The translations under genes and the position numbers were made by a program. Positions 8,424 to 17,337 of a DNA stretch of 63,749 bases are shown piece after piece. This stretch comes from Halorubrum lipolyticum DSM 21995. Its GTDB lineage: Archaea > Halobacteriota > Halobacteria > Halobacteriales > Haloferacaceae. The notes below the pieces were generated by a model. It worked only from the letters and a program-made list of their open reading frames with translations, was not told where the DNA came from and made no database searches. The stretch spans positions 1-63,749 of the forward strand of contig NZ_AOJG01000039.1 in the NCBI RefSeq assembly GCF_000337375.1, read 5' to 3'. Numbering within the stretch: the first letter of the stretch is position 1; every line of letters begins with the position of its first letter.

Positions 8424-8570
8424 AGTCGGGGGTCCGAGCCCGCTACCGGGTTGCCGATCGCAGCGCGGTATGTCGAAACGAGCGCAGATTTTCTGCCTAA
8501 TCACTCAGTGATATAGCGATTAACAACACTGATCACGAACCGTTATCGAGAAATATCGATCGGAACAACA

Positions 8571-8580
8571 CTTTTTATCC
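8571..8580 (+). promoter_or_regulatory. Probable TATA box for the DUF7501-like gene
   Basis: The sequence CTTTTTATCC lies about 27 nt before the ATG at 8602, the usual distance for a haloarchaeal leaderless transcript. The AT-rich stretch 8490-8580 just upstream contrasts with the GC-rich surroundings. Confidence 0.5.
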
Positions 8581-8601
8581 TTGGGTGTGTTACAAGATAA
8601 C

Positions 8602-8778
8602 ATGGCATTAGCGGAAACAGCGATCGAGCCCAGACAGTGCCCGTTCTGCGGGACGGACATCGCGTCCCCCGGCGCGGGGTTTATTCGTCACGTCGAGGAC
8701 GAGCCCGAGTGTCGCGACGCGTTCGAGACGTGGCGCGACCGCGTCAGCGACGACATGCGGGGCGGCTGGGCGGGGTGA
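8602..8778 (+). CDS. Small zinc-finger protein (DUF7501-like)
   Basis: A 58-residue protein with a probable mononuclear zinc site: QCPFCG near residue 12 and a distal His and Cys in FIRHVEDEPEC. I chose ATG 8602 over the upstream in-frame TTG because the likely TATA box sits 27 nt before this ATG and the peptide then begins at the conserved MALAETAIEP. Similar micro-proteins are common in haloarchaea (I recall DUF7501 from memory), and several haloarchaeal small zinc fingers act in regulation. Its target is unknown. Confidence 0.75.
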   Translation: MALAETAIEPRQCPFCGTDIASPGAGFIRHVEDEPECRDAFETWRDRVSDDMRGGWAG

Positions 8779-8818
8779 CGACGACACGACGCGGTCGCCG
8801 GGCCCCGAGGCAGACCGG

Positions 8819-10039
8819 TCAGCTCCGAAGCGCCTCCACGGGGCGCTCGTTCGCCGCTTTCCACGCCGGGTACGCCCCGCTGACGAGCCCGACGCCGACG
8901 CCGAACCCGAGCGCCAACAGGAGGTAGTAGCCGTTCGTCGGGTCGAGCACGAGCGCGGCGTCGACCGCGGGCGTCGCGGCCACGAGCCCGGCGACGAGCA
9001 GCACGGTCAGCACGGTCCCCGCCGCCGCGCCCGCCGCGCCGATGAGGCCGGCCTCCGCGAGCAGCACGCGCAACACGTCCCGGCGGGTCACGCCGACAGC
9101 GCGCATCACGCCGATCTCCTGTCTCCGCTCGACGGTGCTCATCAGCATGACGTTGAGGATCGAGACGCCGGCGACCACGAGCGAGATGGCGCCGAGCCCG
9201 AGCAGGAACGTGCTCAGCAGGTCGAAGAAGCCGTTGATCTCGTCGACGATCGCCGCCAGCTCGAACAGGTCGACGCGCTCCTCGCGGGCGTTCACCTCCT
9301 CGCGGATCGCGTCGGCGGCGGCCCGCGCCGTCTCCCCCGACTCCGCGACGACCAGCGCCTGCGCGTAGCCGTCGGCGGCGAACGCCGATTCCGGCAGGAA
9401 GACCGCGTCGTCGGGCGCGACCGGGCTGAACGTCTGGCTCTCGGCGAGCACGGCGACGACCCGGACCTGCGTCCCCGCGATCCCGACGGTGTCGCCCGCG
9501 CCGACGCCGAGGTCCTCGGCGACGCCCGCGCCGACGATCGCCCCCTGCCGGTGGCGGTCCGGGAGCCTCCCCTCCGCGGCCTCGAACGCGAGTCCCGGCT
9601 CCTCGACGCCGTATACCGTCGCGAACGTCTGCGAACTCGCCCCCTCGACGACCGCGTTGTCGGAGTATAACGGGACGACTGCCGGGTCTCCGACCGCCGG
9701 GTCGCCGACGGCGCGTCGGATCGCCGCCACGTCGGCCGTCGAGAGCGACTCCACGCCGGCGTCCGCGTTCGGCGACACCACCACCTGCGTGCCGATGTCG
9801 CCGATGGCGTCGTCGGCGCCGAGCGCGAGCACGTTCCCGAAGATCCCCAGCGCCGCCACCGCGAGCACGCCGATGCAGACGCCGAGCACCGCCAGCACCG
9901 TTCGCACGCGGTTCCGCCGGAGGTTCCGCGCCGCCATCGAGACGGCGGGGCGCCAGCCCCGGAGCCAGCCGGTGGCCCCATGGTCGCTCGCCGTCCCGCC
10001 GCTGCCGTCGCTCGTCTTCCCGCCGCTGCCGTCGCTCAT
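8819..10039 (-). CDS. ABC transporter permease, MacB/FtsX type
   Basis: A 406-residue permease. One membrane segment near residues 40-65 follows a Gly/Ser-rich N-terminus, then a large extracytoplasmic MacB-PCD-like domain, then three C-terminal membrane segments. RNRVRTVLAVLGV before the first helix and VERRQEIGVMRAVGVTRRDVL between later helices are typical of FtsX-domain permeases. MacB-type transporters act as mechanotransmission machines on surface substrates. Its start overlaps the end of the ATPase gene by 4 nt, and the exported adaptor gene precedes that, so the three form one minus-strand operon. Confidence 0.88.
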   Translation of the reverse strand: MSDGSGGKTSDGSGGTASDHGATGWLRGWRPAVSMAARNLRRNRVRTVLAVLGVCIGVLAVAALGIFGNVLALGADDAIGDIGTQVVVSPNADAGVESLSTADVAAIRRAVGDPAVGDPAVVPLYSDNAVVEGASSQTFATVYGVEEPGLAFEAAEGRLPDRHRQGAIVGAGVAEDLGVGAGDTVGIAGTQVRVVAVLAESQTFSPVAPDDAVFLPESAFAADGYAQALVVAESGETARAAADAIREEVNAREERVDLFELAAIVDEINGFFDLLSTFLLGLGAISLVVAGVSILNVMLMSTVERRQEIGVMRAVGVTRRDVLRVLLAEAGLIGAAGAAAGTVLTVLLVAGLVAATPAVDAALVLDPTNGYYLLLALGFGVGVGLVSGAYPAWKAANERPVEALRS

Positions 10040-10779
10040 CGTTCCTCCGGCGCGAGCGCCGAATCGGGGGCGCGGTCCGTCGAAGACCCCCCAACGGAGT
10101 CAGTTTCGCCCGCGATTCCGCCCTCCAACACCCCGTCCGTGAGCTCGACGACGCGGTCCGCGAACTCCTCGACGAGCGGGTCGTGCGTGACGGCGATGAC
10201 CGCGACCCCTTCCTCCTTCACGCGCTCGAACTCGGCGAGGATCGACTCGCCGGTCTCCGTGTCGAGGTTCCCCGTCGGCTCGTCGGCGAGCAGCACCGCC
10301 GGCTCGTTGATGAGCGCCCGGGCGATCGCGACCCGCTGTTTCTGCCCGCCGGACAGCTCCGACGGCTCGTGGTCGAGCCGGTCGCCGAGCCCGAACCGCT
10401 CGAGCAGGGCGGCGGCGCGGTCGCGCTCGTCGCCGGGGTCGAACGCGGTCGGGAGCGCGACGTTCTCGACCGCGGTCAGCGTCGGCAACAGGTGGAAGTC
10501 CTGGAAGACGAACCCGATCGACTCCTTGCGGGCCGCGGTGCGCTCGGCGACCGAGAGGCTCGTCACGTCCGTCCCGTCGAGGAGCCGCTGCCCCTCGGTG
10601 GGGTCGTCGAGCAGGCCGAGCACGTTGAGCAGCGTCGACTTCCCGGAGCCGCTGGGACCGACGACCGCGACGAACTCCCCCGGCTCGACCGCGAAGTCCA
10701 CGTCGTCGAGCGCCACGACCGGCTCGGCGCCCCCGCCCGGGTACCGCTTGGTCACGCCGCGCAGCTCGACGCTATACAT
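10036..10779 (-). CDS. ABC transporter ATP-binding protein, MacB/LolD type
   Basis: A 247-residue nucleotide-binding subunit. Walker A is GPSGSGKST, the Q-loop region is FVFQDFHLLPTLTAVENV, the signature is LSGGQKQRVAIARAL, and Walker B is VLLADEPTGNLD. FVFQDFHLLPTLT and DEPTGNLD are characteristic of the MacB/LolD/FtsE class that pairs with FtsX permeases. The Asp/Glu-rich C-terminal tail is disordered. It overlaps the adaptor gene upstream by 8 nt and the permease downstream by 4 nt, which indicates translational coupling. Confidence 0.93.
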   Translation of the reverse strand: MYSVELRGVTKRYPGGGAEPVVALDDVDFAVEPGEFVAVVGPSGSGKSTLLNVLGLLDDPTEGQRLLDGTDVTSLSVAERTAARKESIGFVFQDFHLLPTLTAVENVALPTAFDPGDERDRAAALLERFGLGDRLDHEPSELSGGQKQRVAIARALINEPAVLLADEPTGNLDTETGESILAEFERVKEEGVAVIAVTHDPLVEEFADRVVELTDGVLEGGIAGETDSVGGSSTDRAPDSALAPEER

Positions 10780-12238
10780 CGCGGCGACGGATCACGCTCC
10801 CGGCGACCGCGACGCCCGCGCCGCCGACGAGCCCGATGAGTCCGAGGGTCCCGAGCGTTCCGACGGCGCCGGAGCCGGAGCCGGAACCGCCTCCCGCGCC
10901 GTCGCTCGTATCGGGGAGCGCGACCGTCGCGGTCTCGGTGTACCGGACGCCGCGCTCGGTGTACGCGATCCGGATCGGGACCTCCTCCGCCGCGGAGACG
11001 TTCGCCGCGGTCCGCAGGTCGAAGGCGACGAAGTCGCCGGCGCCCACGCTCCCGACGAAGTACTCCCGCCCGGCCGGCGTCGGCTCGACCCCGTCGGCGC
11101 CGGCGACCGAGACGACGACTCCCTCCAGCTCCCCGGTGCCCTCGTTGCCGAGGTTGGCGTCGACGACCACCTCGCCGTCGTCGGTCGTCCGGACGGTCGC
11201 GTCGGTGACCGTCGGGCTCCCCTCCCGCGGCGGGTACCGCACCGTCGACGTCGCCGTGCGGTTCGCGCCGGCGCCCACTCGCGCGTCGGGGCGGGACCGG
11301 AACGCCGCCGTGACCGTCACGTCCGAGCGCTCGTCGAGGGGACCGAGGTCGACGACCACCTGCCGCTCCTCGCCGGGCGCCACGTCCTCGACGACGAACG
11401 GGCCGACCTCGACGGTCGGGTCGGTCTCTCCATCACCGTCGGTCCCGTCGTCCTCACCGTCGGTCCCATCGTCGTCGCCGTCGGTCCCGTCACCGTCGCC
11501 CTCACCCTCGCCCGCCCCGACCGGCGCGCCGACGGCGGTCAGGCTCACGCGGTCGGCGGTCGAGGTCCCCGTGTTGACGACGGTCACCGCGACCGGGGAG
11601 TCGGCGGACTGAACCGCTTCGCCCTCGCCGTCCTCGTTGGCTCGGAGGCCGCCGCCACCGCCGCCGAAGACGCCCTCGAGGCCGCCGACGCTGATCCCGC
11701 CGGCGCTCTGGTCCTCGTCGTCGCTCCGGAGGTCCTCCGGCGAGAGCGCGCGGGTCCGCACGTCGAGCGCGACCTCGGCCGGCTGGACGTCGACGACCAC
11801 GTCGCGCGTCACCGTGACGGTGCCGCCGTCCTCCTCGCCGCCCGTCGCCTCCTGCTCGGCGACGACCTCGACCGTGAGCCGGTGTTCTCCCGGCTCGTCG
11901 AAGCGGGTCCATAAGACCACGTCGGTCGCGTCGCCCGCCGAGAGCGCCCCCACGGCGGTCGCCTCGTCGCGGGCGTCGTCGCCGTCGGTCCCGTCGTCGC
12001 CGTCGCCCGCGTCGAGGAGCCGGACGCTCGTCACGTCGGCCGCCGCCGGGCTGCCGCCGGAGTTCGAGAGGGTCACGTTCAGCGCCGTCCGCTCGCCGAC
12101 CGCGGGCTCGCTCGAACTCGCGTCGACCGCGTCGATCGCGATCCGGGCGTCGGGCACCGCCGCGGCCGCGCCGACGGCCCCCAACAGCGCCAGCAGGGCC
12201 ACCAGCACGGCTGTAGTTCTCGTGGATGTCAATGTCAC
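10772..12238 (-). CDS. Exported CARDB-like adaptor protein of the ABC operon
   Basis: A 488-residue secreted, membrane-anchored protein. It has a signal peptide (residues 1-27), then immunoglobulin-like beta domains of the CARDB/COG1361 kind, for example GERTALNVTLSNSGGSPAAADV, an acidic Gly/Asp/Thr linker, and a C-terminal membrane helix within a Gly/Ser-rich tail ending RRRDV. COG1361-type proteins often accompany MacB-like exporters in archaea and may supply the extracytoplasmic adaptor. A TATA-like GGATATATCC on the minus strand at about 12,256-12,266 lies about 25 nt upstream, suggesting a leaderless operon transcript. Confidence 0.75.
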   Translation of the reverse strand: MTLTSTRTTAVLVALLALLGAVGAAAAVPDARIAIDAVDASSSEPAVGERTALNVTLSNSGGSPAAADVTSVRLLDAGDGDDGTDGDDARDEATAVGALSAGDATDVVLWTRFDEPGEHRLTVEVVAEQEATGGEEDGGTVTVTRDVVVDVQPAEVALDVRTRALSPEDLRSDDEDQSAGGISVGGLEGVFGGGGGGLRANEDGEGEAVQSADSPVAVTVVNTGTSTADRVSLTAVGAPVGAGEGEGDGDGTDGDDDGTDGEDDGTDGDGETDPTVEVGPFVVEDVAPGEERQVVVDLGPLDERSDVTVTAAFRSRPDARVGAGANRTATSTVRYPPREGSPTVTDATVRTTDDGEVVVDANLGNEGTGELEGVVVSVAGADGVEPTPAGREYFVGSVGAGDFVAFDLRTAANVSAAEEVPIRIAYTERGVRYTETATVALPDTSDGAGGGSGSGSGAVGTLGTLGLIGLVGGAGVAVAGSVIRRRDV

Positions 12239-12457
12239 CCCTGTTACGGGACCGGTCGGGATATATCCGTCGTAGGTGGGGATGTCGCGGCGACGACGGC
12301 CGAGCGTCGTCCCATGGCGTCCCGGGCCGCGGACCGACGCGAACGTATATGATGCGGGGTCCCGGACCGCCGGTACCGGTTACGGATGCTTTTTCAACCG
12401 TCCGGCGTAAAGAGGGGTAATGAGCCGACGCGACACCGCGAGAGCGGGTGATCGACG

Positions 12458-13267
12458 ATGATGGGCGGTAACGACCAGCAGGCGTACGACCGCGGCACGT
12501 CGCTGTTCTCGCCGGACGGCCGGATCTATCAGGTCGAGTACGCCCGCGAGGCGGTCTCGCGCGGTGCGCCGAGCGTCGGCGTCCGGACGGCCGACGGGGT
12601 CGTCTTCGTCGCGATGTCCCGCGCGTCCTCGACGCTGATGGAGGCCGAGAGCATCGAGAAGCTCCACAAGCTCGACGACCATCTCGGCACCGCGAGCGCC
12701 GGCCACGTCGCCGACGCCCGCCAGCTGATCGACCTCGCGCGCCGCCAGTCGCAGGGGAACCGCCTGCGCTACGGCGAGGCCGTCGGCGTCGAGACGCTGA
12801 CGAAGTTCGTCACCGACCACATCCAGGAGAACACCCAGCGCGGCGGCACTCGGCCGTACGGCGCCGCGCTCCTCATCGGCGGCATCGAGAACGGCGAGCC
12901 GCGTCTGTTCGCCGCCGACCCCTCCGGGACCCCCAACGAGTGGAAGGCGACCGTCATCGGCGGCGGCCGCTCCGACATCCAGGGCCACCTCGAGGAGGAG
13001 TGGACCGAGGGGCTCTCGCTCGACGCGGGCGTCGAACTCGGTATCGCCGCGCTCGCCGCCCACGACGACGAGTTCGAGCCGGCCGACCTGGCCGTCGCCA
13101 CGGTCACCGAGGCCGACGGCTACCGGACCGTCCCCGTCGAGGAGGTCGCCGAGGCGTTCGCGGCTGCCGGGCTGACGACCGAGGACGAGGACGAGGACGA
13201 AGACGAAGACGACGAGGGCGCAGACGCCGACGGGGAAGCGGGCGCGGACGACGACGACGAGGAGTAA
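12458..13267 (+). CDS. Proteasome alpha-type subunit
   Basis: A 269-residue alpha subunit of the 20S proteasome. The N-terminal signature AYDRGTSLFSPDGRIYQVEYAREAV (residues about 8-32) is the alpha-ring gate region, and RPYGAALLIGG is conserved later. Compared with typical alpha subunits the VVLAADKR-type strand reads VVFVAMSRASST, so this may be a secondary isoform; haloarchaea often have two or three. Acidic repeats form the last 45 residues. A 13-codon reading frame (12,420-12,461) overlaps the start. A TATA-like CTTTTTCAA lies near 12,390. Confidence 0.88.
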   Translation: MMGGNDQQAYDRGTSLFSPDGRIYQVEYAREAVSRGAPSVGVRTADGVVFVAMSRASSTLMEAESIEKLHKLDDHLGTASAGHVADARQLIDLARRQSQGNRLRYGEAVGVETLTKFVTDHIQENTQRGGTRPYGAALLIGGIENGEPRLFAADPSGTPNEWKATVIGGGRSDIQGHLEEEWTEGLSLDAGVELGIAALAAHDDEFEPADLAVATVTEADGYRTVPVEEVAEAFAAAGLTTEDEDEDEDEDDEGADADGEAGADDDDEE

Positions 13268-13331
13268 ACCCCTCCGCTCTCCGCCCTCCCCCCTCCCGGA
13301 TCCTTTTGTCGCCGCCCGGCGAATCGCAGGT

Positions 13332-14213
13332 ATGGCACGCATCGCGGAGCTCGTCGCGTACCCGCTGAAGTCGAACGACGGCGCGCCGGTCGACCGCGCC
13401 GAACTCGGACCGAACGGCGCCCTCCGCGGCGACCGCACCTACGCGCTCGTCGAGGCCGGCGTCGACCCGCACGCGGCGTCGGTCGGCGGCGACGGCGGCT
13501 ACGTCAACGGGAAGCGCGAGCCGGCGGTCCACGGGCTCTCGGCGAGCTACGAGCGTTCCGGGGCGACCGACGCGACGCCGACCGGGGTGACCCTCTCGCG
13601 GCCGGCGCGTTCCGAGACGGGGGTCGAGGCCGACGCGCGCACCTTCGCGCTCCCCGAGGACGGCGAGGCGCTGGCGGCGTGGGTCGGCGACTACCTCGGC
13701 TACGCGGTCGACCTCGTCCGCGAGCCGGACGGGGGGCTCCCCGACGACCGGGCGGCGCCGGGCCCGACGGTCGTCTCGCGGGCGTCGCTGGAGACCGTCG
13801 CCTCGTGGTTCGACGGGGTCGTGGACGCGACGGAGATGCGGCGGCGCCTCCGGCCGAACCTCGTGATCGACGACTGCCCGGCGTTCTGGGAGGACCGGCT
13901 GTTCGCCGACCGCGGCGAGGCCGTGCGCGTCTCGATCGGCGAGACCGAGCTGCTCGGCGTCAACCCGTGTCAGCGCTGCGTCGTCCCCTCGCGGGACCCG
14001 GACACGGGCGAGCCGATCGACGGGTTCCGACAGACGTTCCTCCGGAAGCGCCGCGAGACGCTCCCCGCGTGGACCGAGAGCGACCGGTTCGACCACGACT
14101 TCCGGCTGATGGTCAACACCGTCGTCCCGGAAGGCGAGTGGGGCTCGACGCTCACGGTCGGCGACGCCGTCGCTATCGAGGGCGTCGAGCCGGAACCGAA
14201 CGGCGGGAACTAA
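13332..14213 (+). CDS. MOSC domain protein
   Basis: A 293-residue protein with a MOSC N-terminal beta-barrel (starting IAELVAYPLKS and the GDRTYALVE segment) and a MOSC C-terminal domain. The conserved cysteine region is GVNPCQRCVVPSRDPDTGEP, about residues 213-232. MOSC proteins of this length are related to the amidoxime-reducing component mARC and bind molybdenum cofactor; a small-molecule N-reductase or sulfur carrier role is likely, but the substrate is unknown. It starts 64 nt after the proteasome subunit gene and is co-directional. Confidence 0.85.
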   Translation: MARIAELVAYPLKSNDGAPVDRAELGPNGALRGDRTYALVEAGVDPHAASVGGDGGYVNGKREPAVHGLSASYERSGATDATPTGVTLSRPARSETGVEADARTFALPEDGEALAAWVGDYLGYAVDLVREPDGGLPDDRAAPGPTVVSRASLETVASWFDGVVDATEMRRRLRPNLVIDDCPAFWEDRLFADRGEAVRVSIGETELLGVNPCQRCVVPSRDPDTGEPIDGFRQTFLRKRRETLPAWTESDRFDHDFRLMVNTVVPEGEWGSTLTVGDAVAIEGVEPEPNGGN

Positions 14214-14232
14214 AAAAGCGAAAAACGGTCGG

Positions 14233-15159
14233 TTAGCGACCGCCGTCGGTCATCGCGACCGGGTCGTCTGTCGCCGCGTCGGTCGGGGCGTCGCTCCCGT
14301 CGGCGGGCCGCTCCGCGACGCCCGCGGAATCGGGCGCCGTCTCGCCGACGCCGAAGTGGGTCCAGAGGGTGGCGCCGACGACCGCGTAGGCGACGAGGTC
14401 GTAGTGGACGACCCCGTCGAAGCCGGTGAACGCGGCGGCGGTGCTGTACGCGAACAGCGCGGTGACGCTCCCCACGAACAGCGCGTCGGTCGTGAGCCGC
14501 CCGTCGGCGAGTCCGCGGACCGCTCGGCGGATGAACGGGCCGCAGGCGACGAGGAACGCGATCCCGGAGAGCGCGCCGAGGTTGACGAAGAAGTGCGTCG
14601 CCATCCGCGAGTCGAGGAGCGACTGGAGGTACGCGACCGTCACGGGGTCGTAGAACAGCCACTCGATCCGAGTCGGGTACAGGACGGCGATGTACGGCGT
14701 CGCGACCATCAGCCCGAACAGCACCGCGACGGCGACGCGGGCCGACGCGAACTGCGAGGCCCGTCGGACCTCGAACGCCCGGTCCGCCGTGTCGACGACG
14801 AGCCCGCACGACTCCAGCGTCTCCCGGAGGTCGTCGCGGGAGACGGACGGGTCGTGGTGGACGCCGACGGTGCCGTTTCGCTCGGTCGCCGACGCGGCGC
14901 TCACGCCGTCGCGGTCGCGGAGGACGGCCTCCAACAGCCCCTCGCGGCGCTTCGTGTCGATCCCCTCCACGGAGAAGGTGTCGTGGACGTGCGGTTCGGG
15001 CACCCGCGCGACCTGCGGCCCGGCGCCGGAACCCGACGCGCCGGCCGAGGAGGTCCCGGCCGGCGCGTCGATCCCCCGATCGCGGACCACGGCGTCGAGC
15101 CGCGTCGACCGCCCGTGGTGGTCGTCTGGCATGTGAGTCACATGCACCCGTATCGCCAT
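14233..15159 (-). CDS. HMA-like membrane protein, resembles the N-terminal half of a P-type ATPase
   Basis: A 308-residue protein. Residues about 58-125 look like a heavy-metal-associated (HMA) ferredoxin-like domain (DTFSVEGIDTKRREGLLEAVL...VGVHHDPSVSRDDLRETLESCG), but the CxxC metal motif is absent. Four to five membrane helices follow in an order like the first helices of CopA-type ATPases. The actuator, phosphorylation (DKTGT) and nucleotide-binding domains are missing, and the C-terminus ends in an acidic tail. An alternative start lies at 15,132 (MPDDHH). It could be a metal sensor, a regulatory membrane protein or an evolutionary remnant. Confidence 0.6.
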   Translation of the reverse strand: MAIRVHVTHMPDDHHGRSTRLDAVVRDRGIDAPAGTSSAGASGSGAGPQVARVPEPHVHDTFSVEGIDTKRREGLLEAVLRDRDGVSAASATERNGTVGVHHDPSVSRDDLRETLESCGLVVDTADRAFEVRRASQFASARVAVAVLFGLMVATPYIAVLYPTRIEWLFYDPVTVAYLQSLLDSRMATHFFVNLGALSGIAFLVACGPFIRRAVRGLADGRLTTDALFVGSVTALFAYSTAAAFTGFDGVVHYDLVAYAVVGATLWTHFGVGETAPDSAGVAERPADGSDAPTDAATDDPVAMTDGGR

Positions 15160-15251
15160 GAAACTTCCCCCCGGTTCTCGGCGATCTGAGTCCCGGCAGT
15201 CGATCGGGGCGCGATCTGAGTCCCGGCCGTCGCCCGGGGTGCGGGGAGCGA

Positions 15252-16121
15252 TCAGGAGTTGACCGACTCCAGGTACGAGGTGACGATCATCTGTCCCTTC
15301 CGCGTGAGCGCGGCGCCCGCGTCGCCGTCGACGACGAGGTCCTCGTCGCGGAGCGTGTCGAGGACCATCTCCGTCTGGGTGACGTCGCCGGTGACCACGT
15401 CGGCGATGGTCGCCTCGCCGCCGGCGGAGTAGATCGATACGAGGATCTCTAGCTGTTCCTCGGTCGGATCGAACGCCTCGACGTCCTCCATCACCTCGTC
15501 GTACTCCTGCTTGATGTACCGACCGAGCACGTTCAGGACCCGCTCGTCGGGGACGGTCGCGATCGACGTCACGGTCTGCGCGTCCGGGACGTGGCGGAAC
15601 ACGAGCGCTGGACGCTTCGAGCCGGCGATCGTGCGGTCCGTCCGCTCGTAGTCGATGACCGTGGAGAGGTCGACCGTGAACGGGTCGGGGCAGTCGGCGA
15701 AGCCGATCGCGCCGGACGAGAGGCCGATCGAGGCGGTGTGGTCCGACGCGTCCGTGACGCGCCCGCCGACTTTCGCCGGGTGGCGGACCGTGACCGTCAC
15801 GCCGCGCAGCAGGGCCTTGAACAGCAGGCGGGTGAACCGCTCCATGTCCTCCGGCTCGCCCTCCACGAGGGCGGTGCGCCTGTTACCGCGGTGTTTGTAG
15901 GCGACGGTGACGCTGTCGCTGAAAAACGACCGGAGGTCGCCGGGGACGGTGCCGACGACGACGTCGAACACCTTCGAGAGGGGAACGGTCGTCTTCGCGC
16001 CGTCGGTAGCGAGCACGAGCCGGCGCTGGCTCAGGAGGACGCGGCCCGTCACGGGTTCGTCGCTTCCCAGGTCGGAGGTGTGGACGCGGCCGACGAAGTC
16101 GGCGACGACGGACTCTTCCAT
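15252..16121 (-). CDS. CheF family chemotaxis protein
   Basis: A 289-residue archaeal CheF-type protein, known to bind CheY and link the chemosensory system to the archaellum switch complex ArlCDE. The start [12 protein letters not shown], the strand pair [14 protein letters not shown] and the central [18 protein letters not shown] fit the family. The last 70 residues form a winged-helix-like module ([23 protein letters not shown]). No che or arl genes are visible in this window, so it may be a second CheF encoded away from the main cluster, or a related CheF-like protein. Confidence 0.8.
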   Translation of the reverse strand: MEESVVADFVGRVHTSDLGSDEPVTGRVLLSQRRLVLATDGAKTTVPLSKVFDVVVGTVPGDLRSFFSDSVTVAYKHRGNRRTALVEGEPEDMERFTRLLFKALLRGVTVTVRHPAKVGGRVTDASDHTASIGLSSGAIGFADCPDPFTVDLSTVIDYERTDRTIAGSKRPALVFRHVPDAQTVTSIATVPDERVLNVLGRYIKQEYDEVMEDVEAFDPTEEQLEILVSIYSAGGEATIADVVTGDVTQTEMVLDTLRDEDLVVDGDAGAALTRKGQMIVTSYLESVNS

Positions 16122-16291
16122 CGAATCCCGATTGCGGCCCTTCGGTATTTACTGTTACTCACGGCGTATCAGTCGTGATAACACACCGACAGCTCGGATG
16201 CGAACCGGTTCGGCCGCCGGGGGTGGTCCGATCGCGTGACAAAAGCGAGGAACAGCAAAGCCTAATGAGGTGGGCATCAAACCGCCGGGTG

Positions 16292-16681
16292 ATGCCCACA
16301 GTAGAATACCTCAACTACGAAGTGCTCGACGACCACGGCTGGTCGATGGACGACGACGACCTGTTCGAGGAGGCGGCCGACGCCGACCTCGACGCCGAGG
16401 ACTACGGTACCCTCGACGTGAACCAGGGCGAATACATCCTCGAGTCGGCCGAGGCCCAGGGCTACGACTGGCCCTTCTCGTGCCGCGCCGGCGCCTGCGC
16501 GAACTGCGCCTCCATCGTCAAGGAGGGCGACATCGAGATGGACATGCAGCAGATCCTCTCCGACGAGGAGGTCGAAGAGAAGAACGTCCGCCTGACCTGC
16601 ATCGGCAGCCCGGCGACCGACGAGGTCAAGATCGTCTACAACGCGAAACACCTCGACTACCTGCAGAACCGCGTCATCTAA
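16292..16681 (+). CDS. Halophilic 2Fe-2S ferredoxin
   Basis: A 129-residue plant-type ferredoxin. The cluster ligands are in [11 protein letters not shown] (C-x4-C-x2-C) with the fourth cysteine in LTCIGSP. An N-terminal insert of about 35 very acidic residues ([19 protein letters not shown]) is the known halophilic ferredoxin extension. It carries electrons for 2-oxoacid:ferredoxin oxidoreductases and other reductases. I chose the ATG giving [10 protein letters not shown], the conserved family start. It is the last clearly core gene before composition drops. Confidence 0.95.
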   Translation: MPTVEYLNYEVLDDHGWSMDDDDLFEEAADADLDAEDYGTLDVNQGEYILESAEAQGYDWPFSCRAGACANCASIVKEGDIEMDMQQILSDEEVEEKNVRLTCIGSPATDEVKIVYNAKHLDYLQNRVI

Positions 16682-16713
16682 AACGCGGTTCCATGGTCTG
16701 ACCATGGTCCGAT

Positions 16714-16733
16714 AACGCGATTCACATCGCGTT
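16714..16733 (+). terminator. Hairpin downstream of ferredoxin
   Basis: AACGCGAT and ATCGCGTT form an 8-bp stem with a 4-base loop, 32 nt after the ferredoxin stop. A second palindrome, CCATGGT...ACCATGG, precedes it at 16,691-16,707. A pyrimidine-rich tract follows about 20 bases later. It may act as a terminator or mRNA 3'-end structure. Confidence 0.4.
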
Positions 16734-16977
16734 ACGGACGCATACAGCACTCTCTCTCCCTTTAACCCTTGGTTCAGGGATTTCAAGAACCACTCCATCT
16801 CGCAGATTATTCTAGCTCGGCCAGCTGGTGCGGATGTTCATGAAGTTCGAGAACTTTGACTGGGCTAAATGTTCGAGCAGGTCACGTCGCAGTTCGATAT
16901 CACCTGTATCAGGTTCATACCGACTGTATATCGAGGCGAGAAGAAATACCTACGCGCCAAATCTCAAGTGGTTTCAT

Positions 16978-17337
16978 CTACTTCTGAAGTTGAGCGAGTG
17001 TTGATACCACCTCGTTGAATCTACGCCCACGCGCGACGTAGTCGCGATTCTTCTTTCGGTCAATTACAGAATCCGCCTCCAATTTGGGGAGATGAGACTG
17101 GTAGAGGGCAATGAAGATTCTCCGCCGCTGCTCCGACCCAAACCCCGCTCCATGGTCTCTCTCCGCGAGTCGATCAGCCAGCTCACTCACCGATACCCCC
17201 TCCTCACCCGCAGAAGCCAGTTCCAATAACACCTGTATTCGCCGTCGATTACGCAATATGTCCGCGGCCCACGTCGTCTGCTCTATATCGATGTTCTCTG
17301 TACTGTCTTTCGAACTGCTTGGTATGTCTGAATTCAT
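16978..17337 (-). CDS. DUF7344-type winged-helix regulator
   Basis: A 119-residue protein with one winged helix-turn-helix. ILRNRRRIQVLLELASAGE is the first helix, VSVSELADRLAERD the recognition-type helix, and FIALYQSHLPKLEADSVID the typical late helix of this haloarchaeal family. I prefer ATG 17,337 (MNSDIPSS) over an upstream in-frame start, because the extra residues are basic and unlike the family. Such proteins are frequent at the edges of haloarchaeal proviruses and islands. A similar gene lies at 18,500-18,850. Confidence 0.75.
   Translation of the reverse strand: MNSDIPSSSKDSTENIDIEQTTWAADILRNRRRIQVLLELASAGEEGVSVSELADRLAERDHGAGFGSEQRRRIFIALYQSHLPKLEADSVIDRKKNRDYVARGRRFNEVVSTLAQLQK

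Noticed and set aside
9980-11914. 644-codon plus-strand frame
   Set aside because: It is antisense to the ABC ATPase and adaptor genes, which have unmistakable motifs. Its Ser/Arg/Thr-rich composition is typical of a shadow frame in GC-rich DNA.
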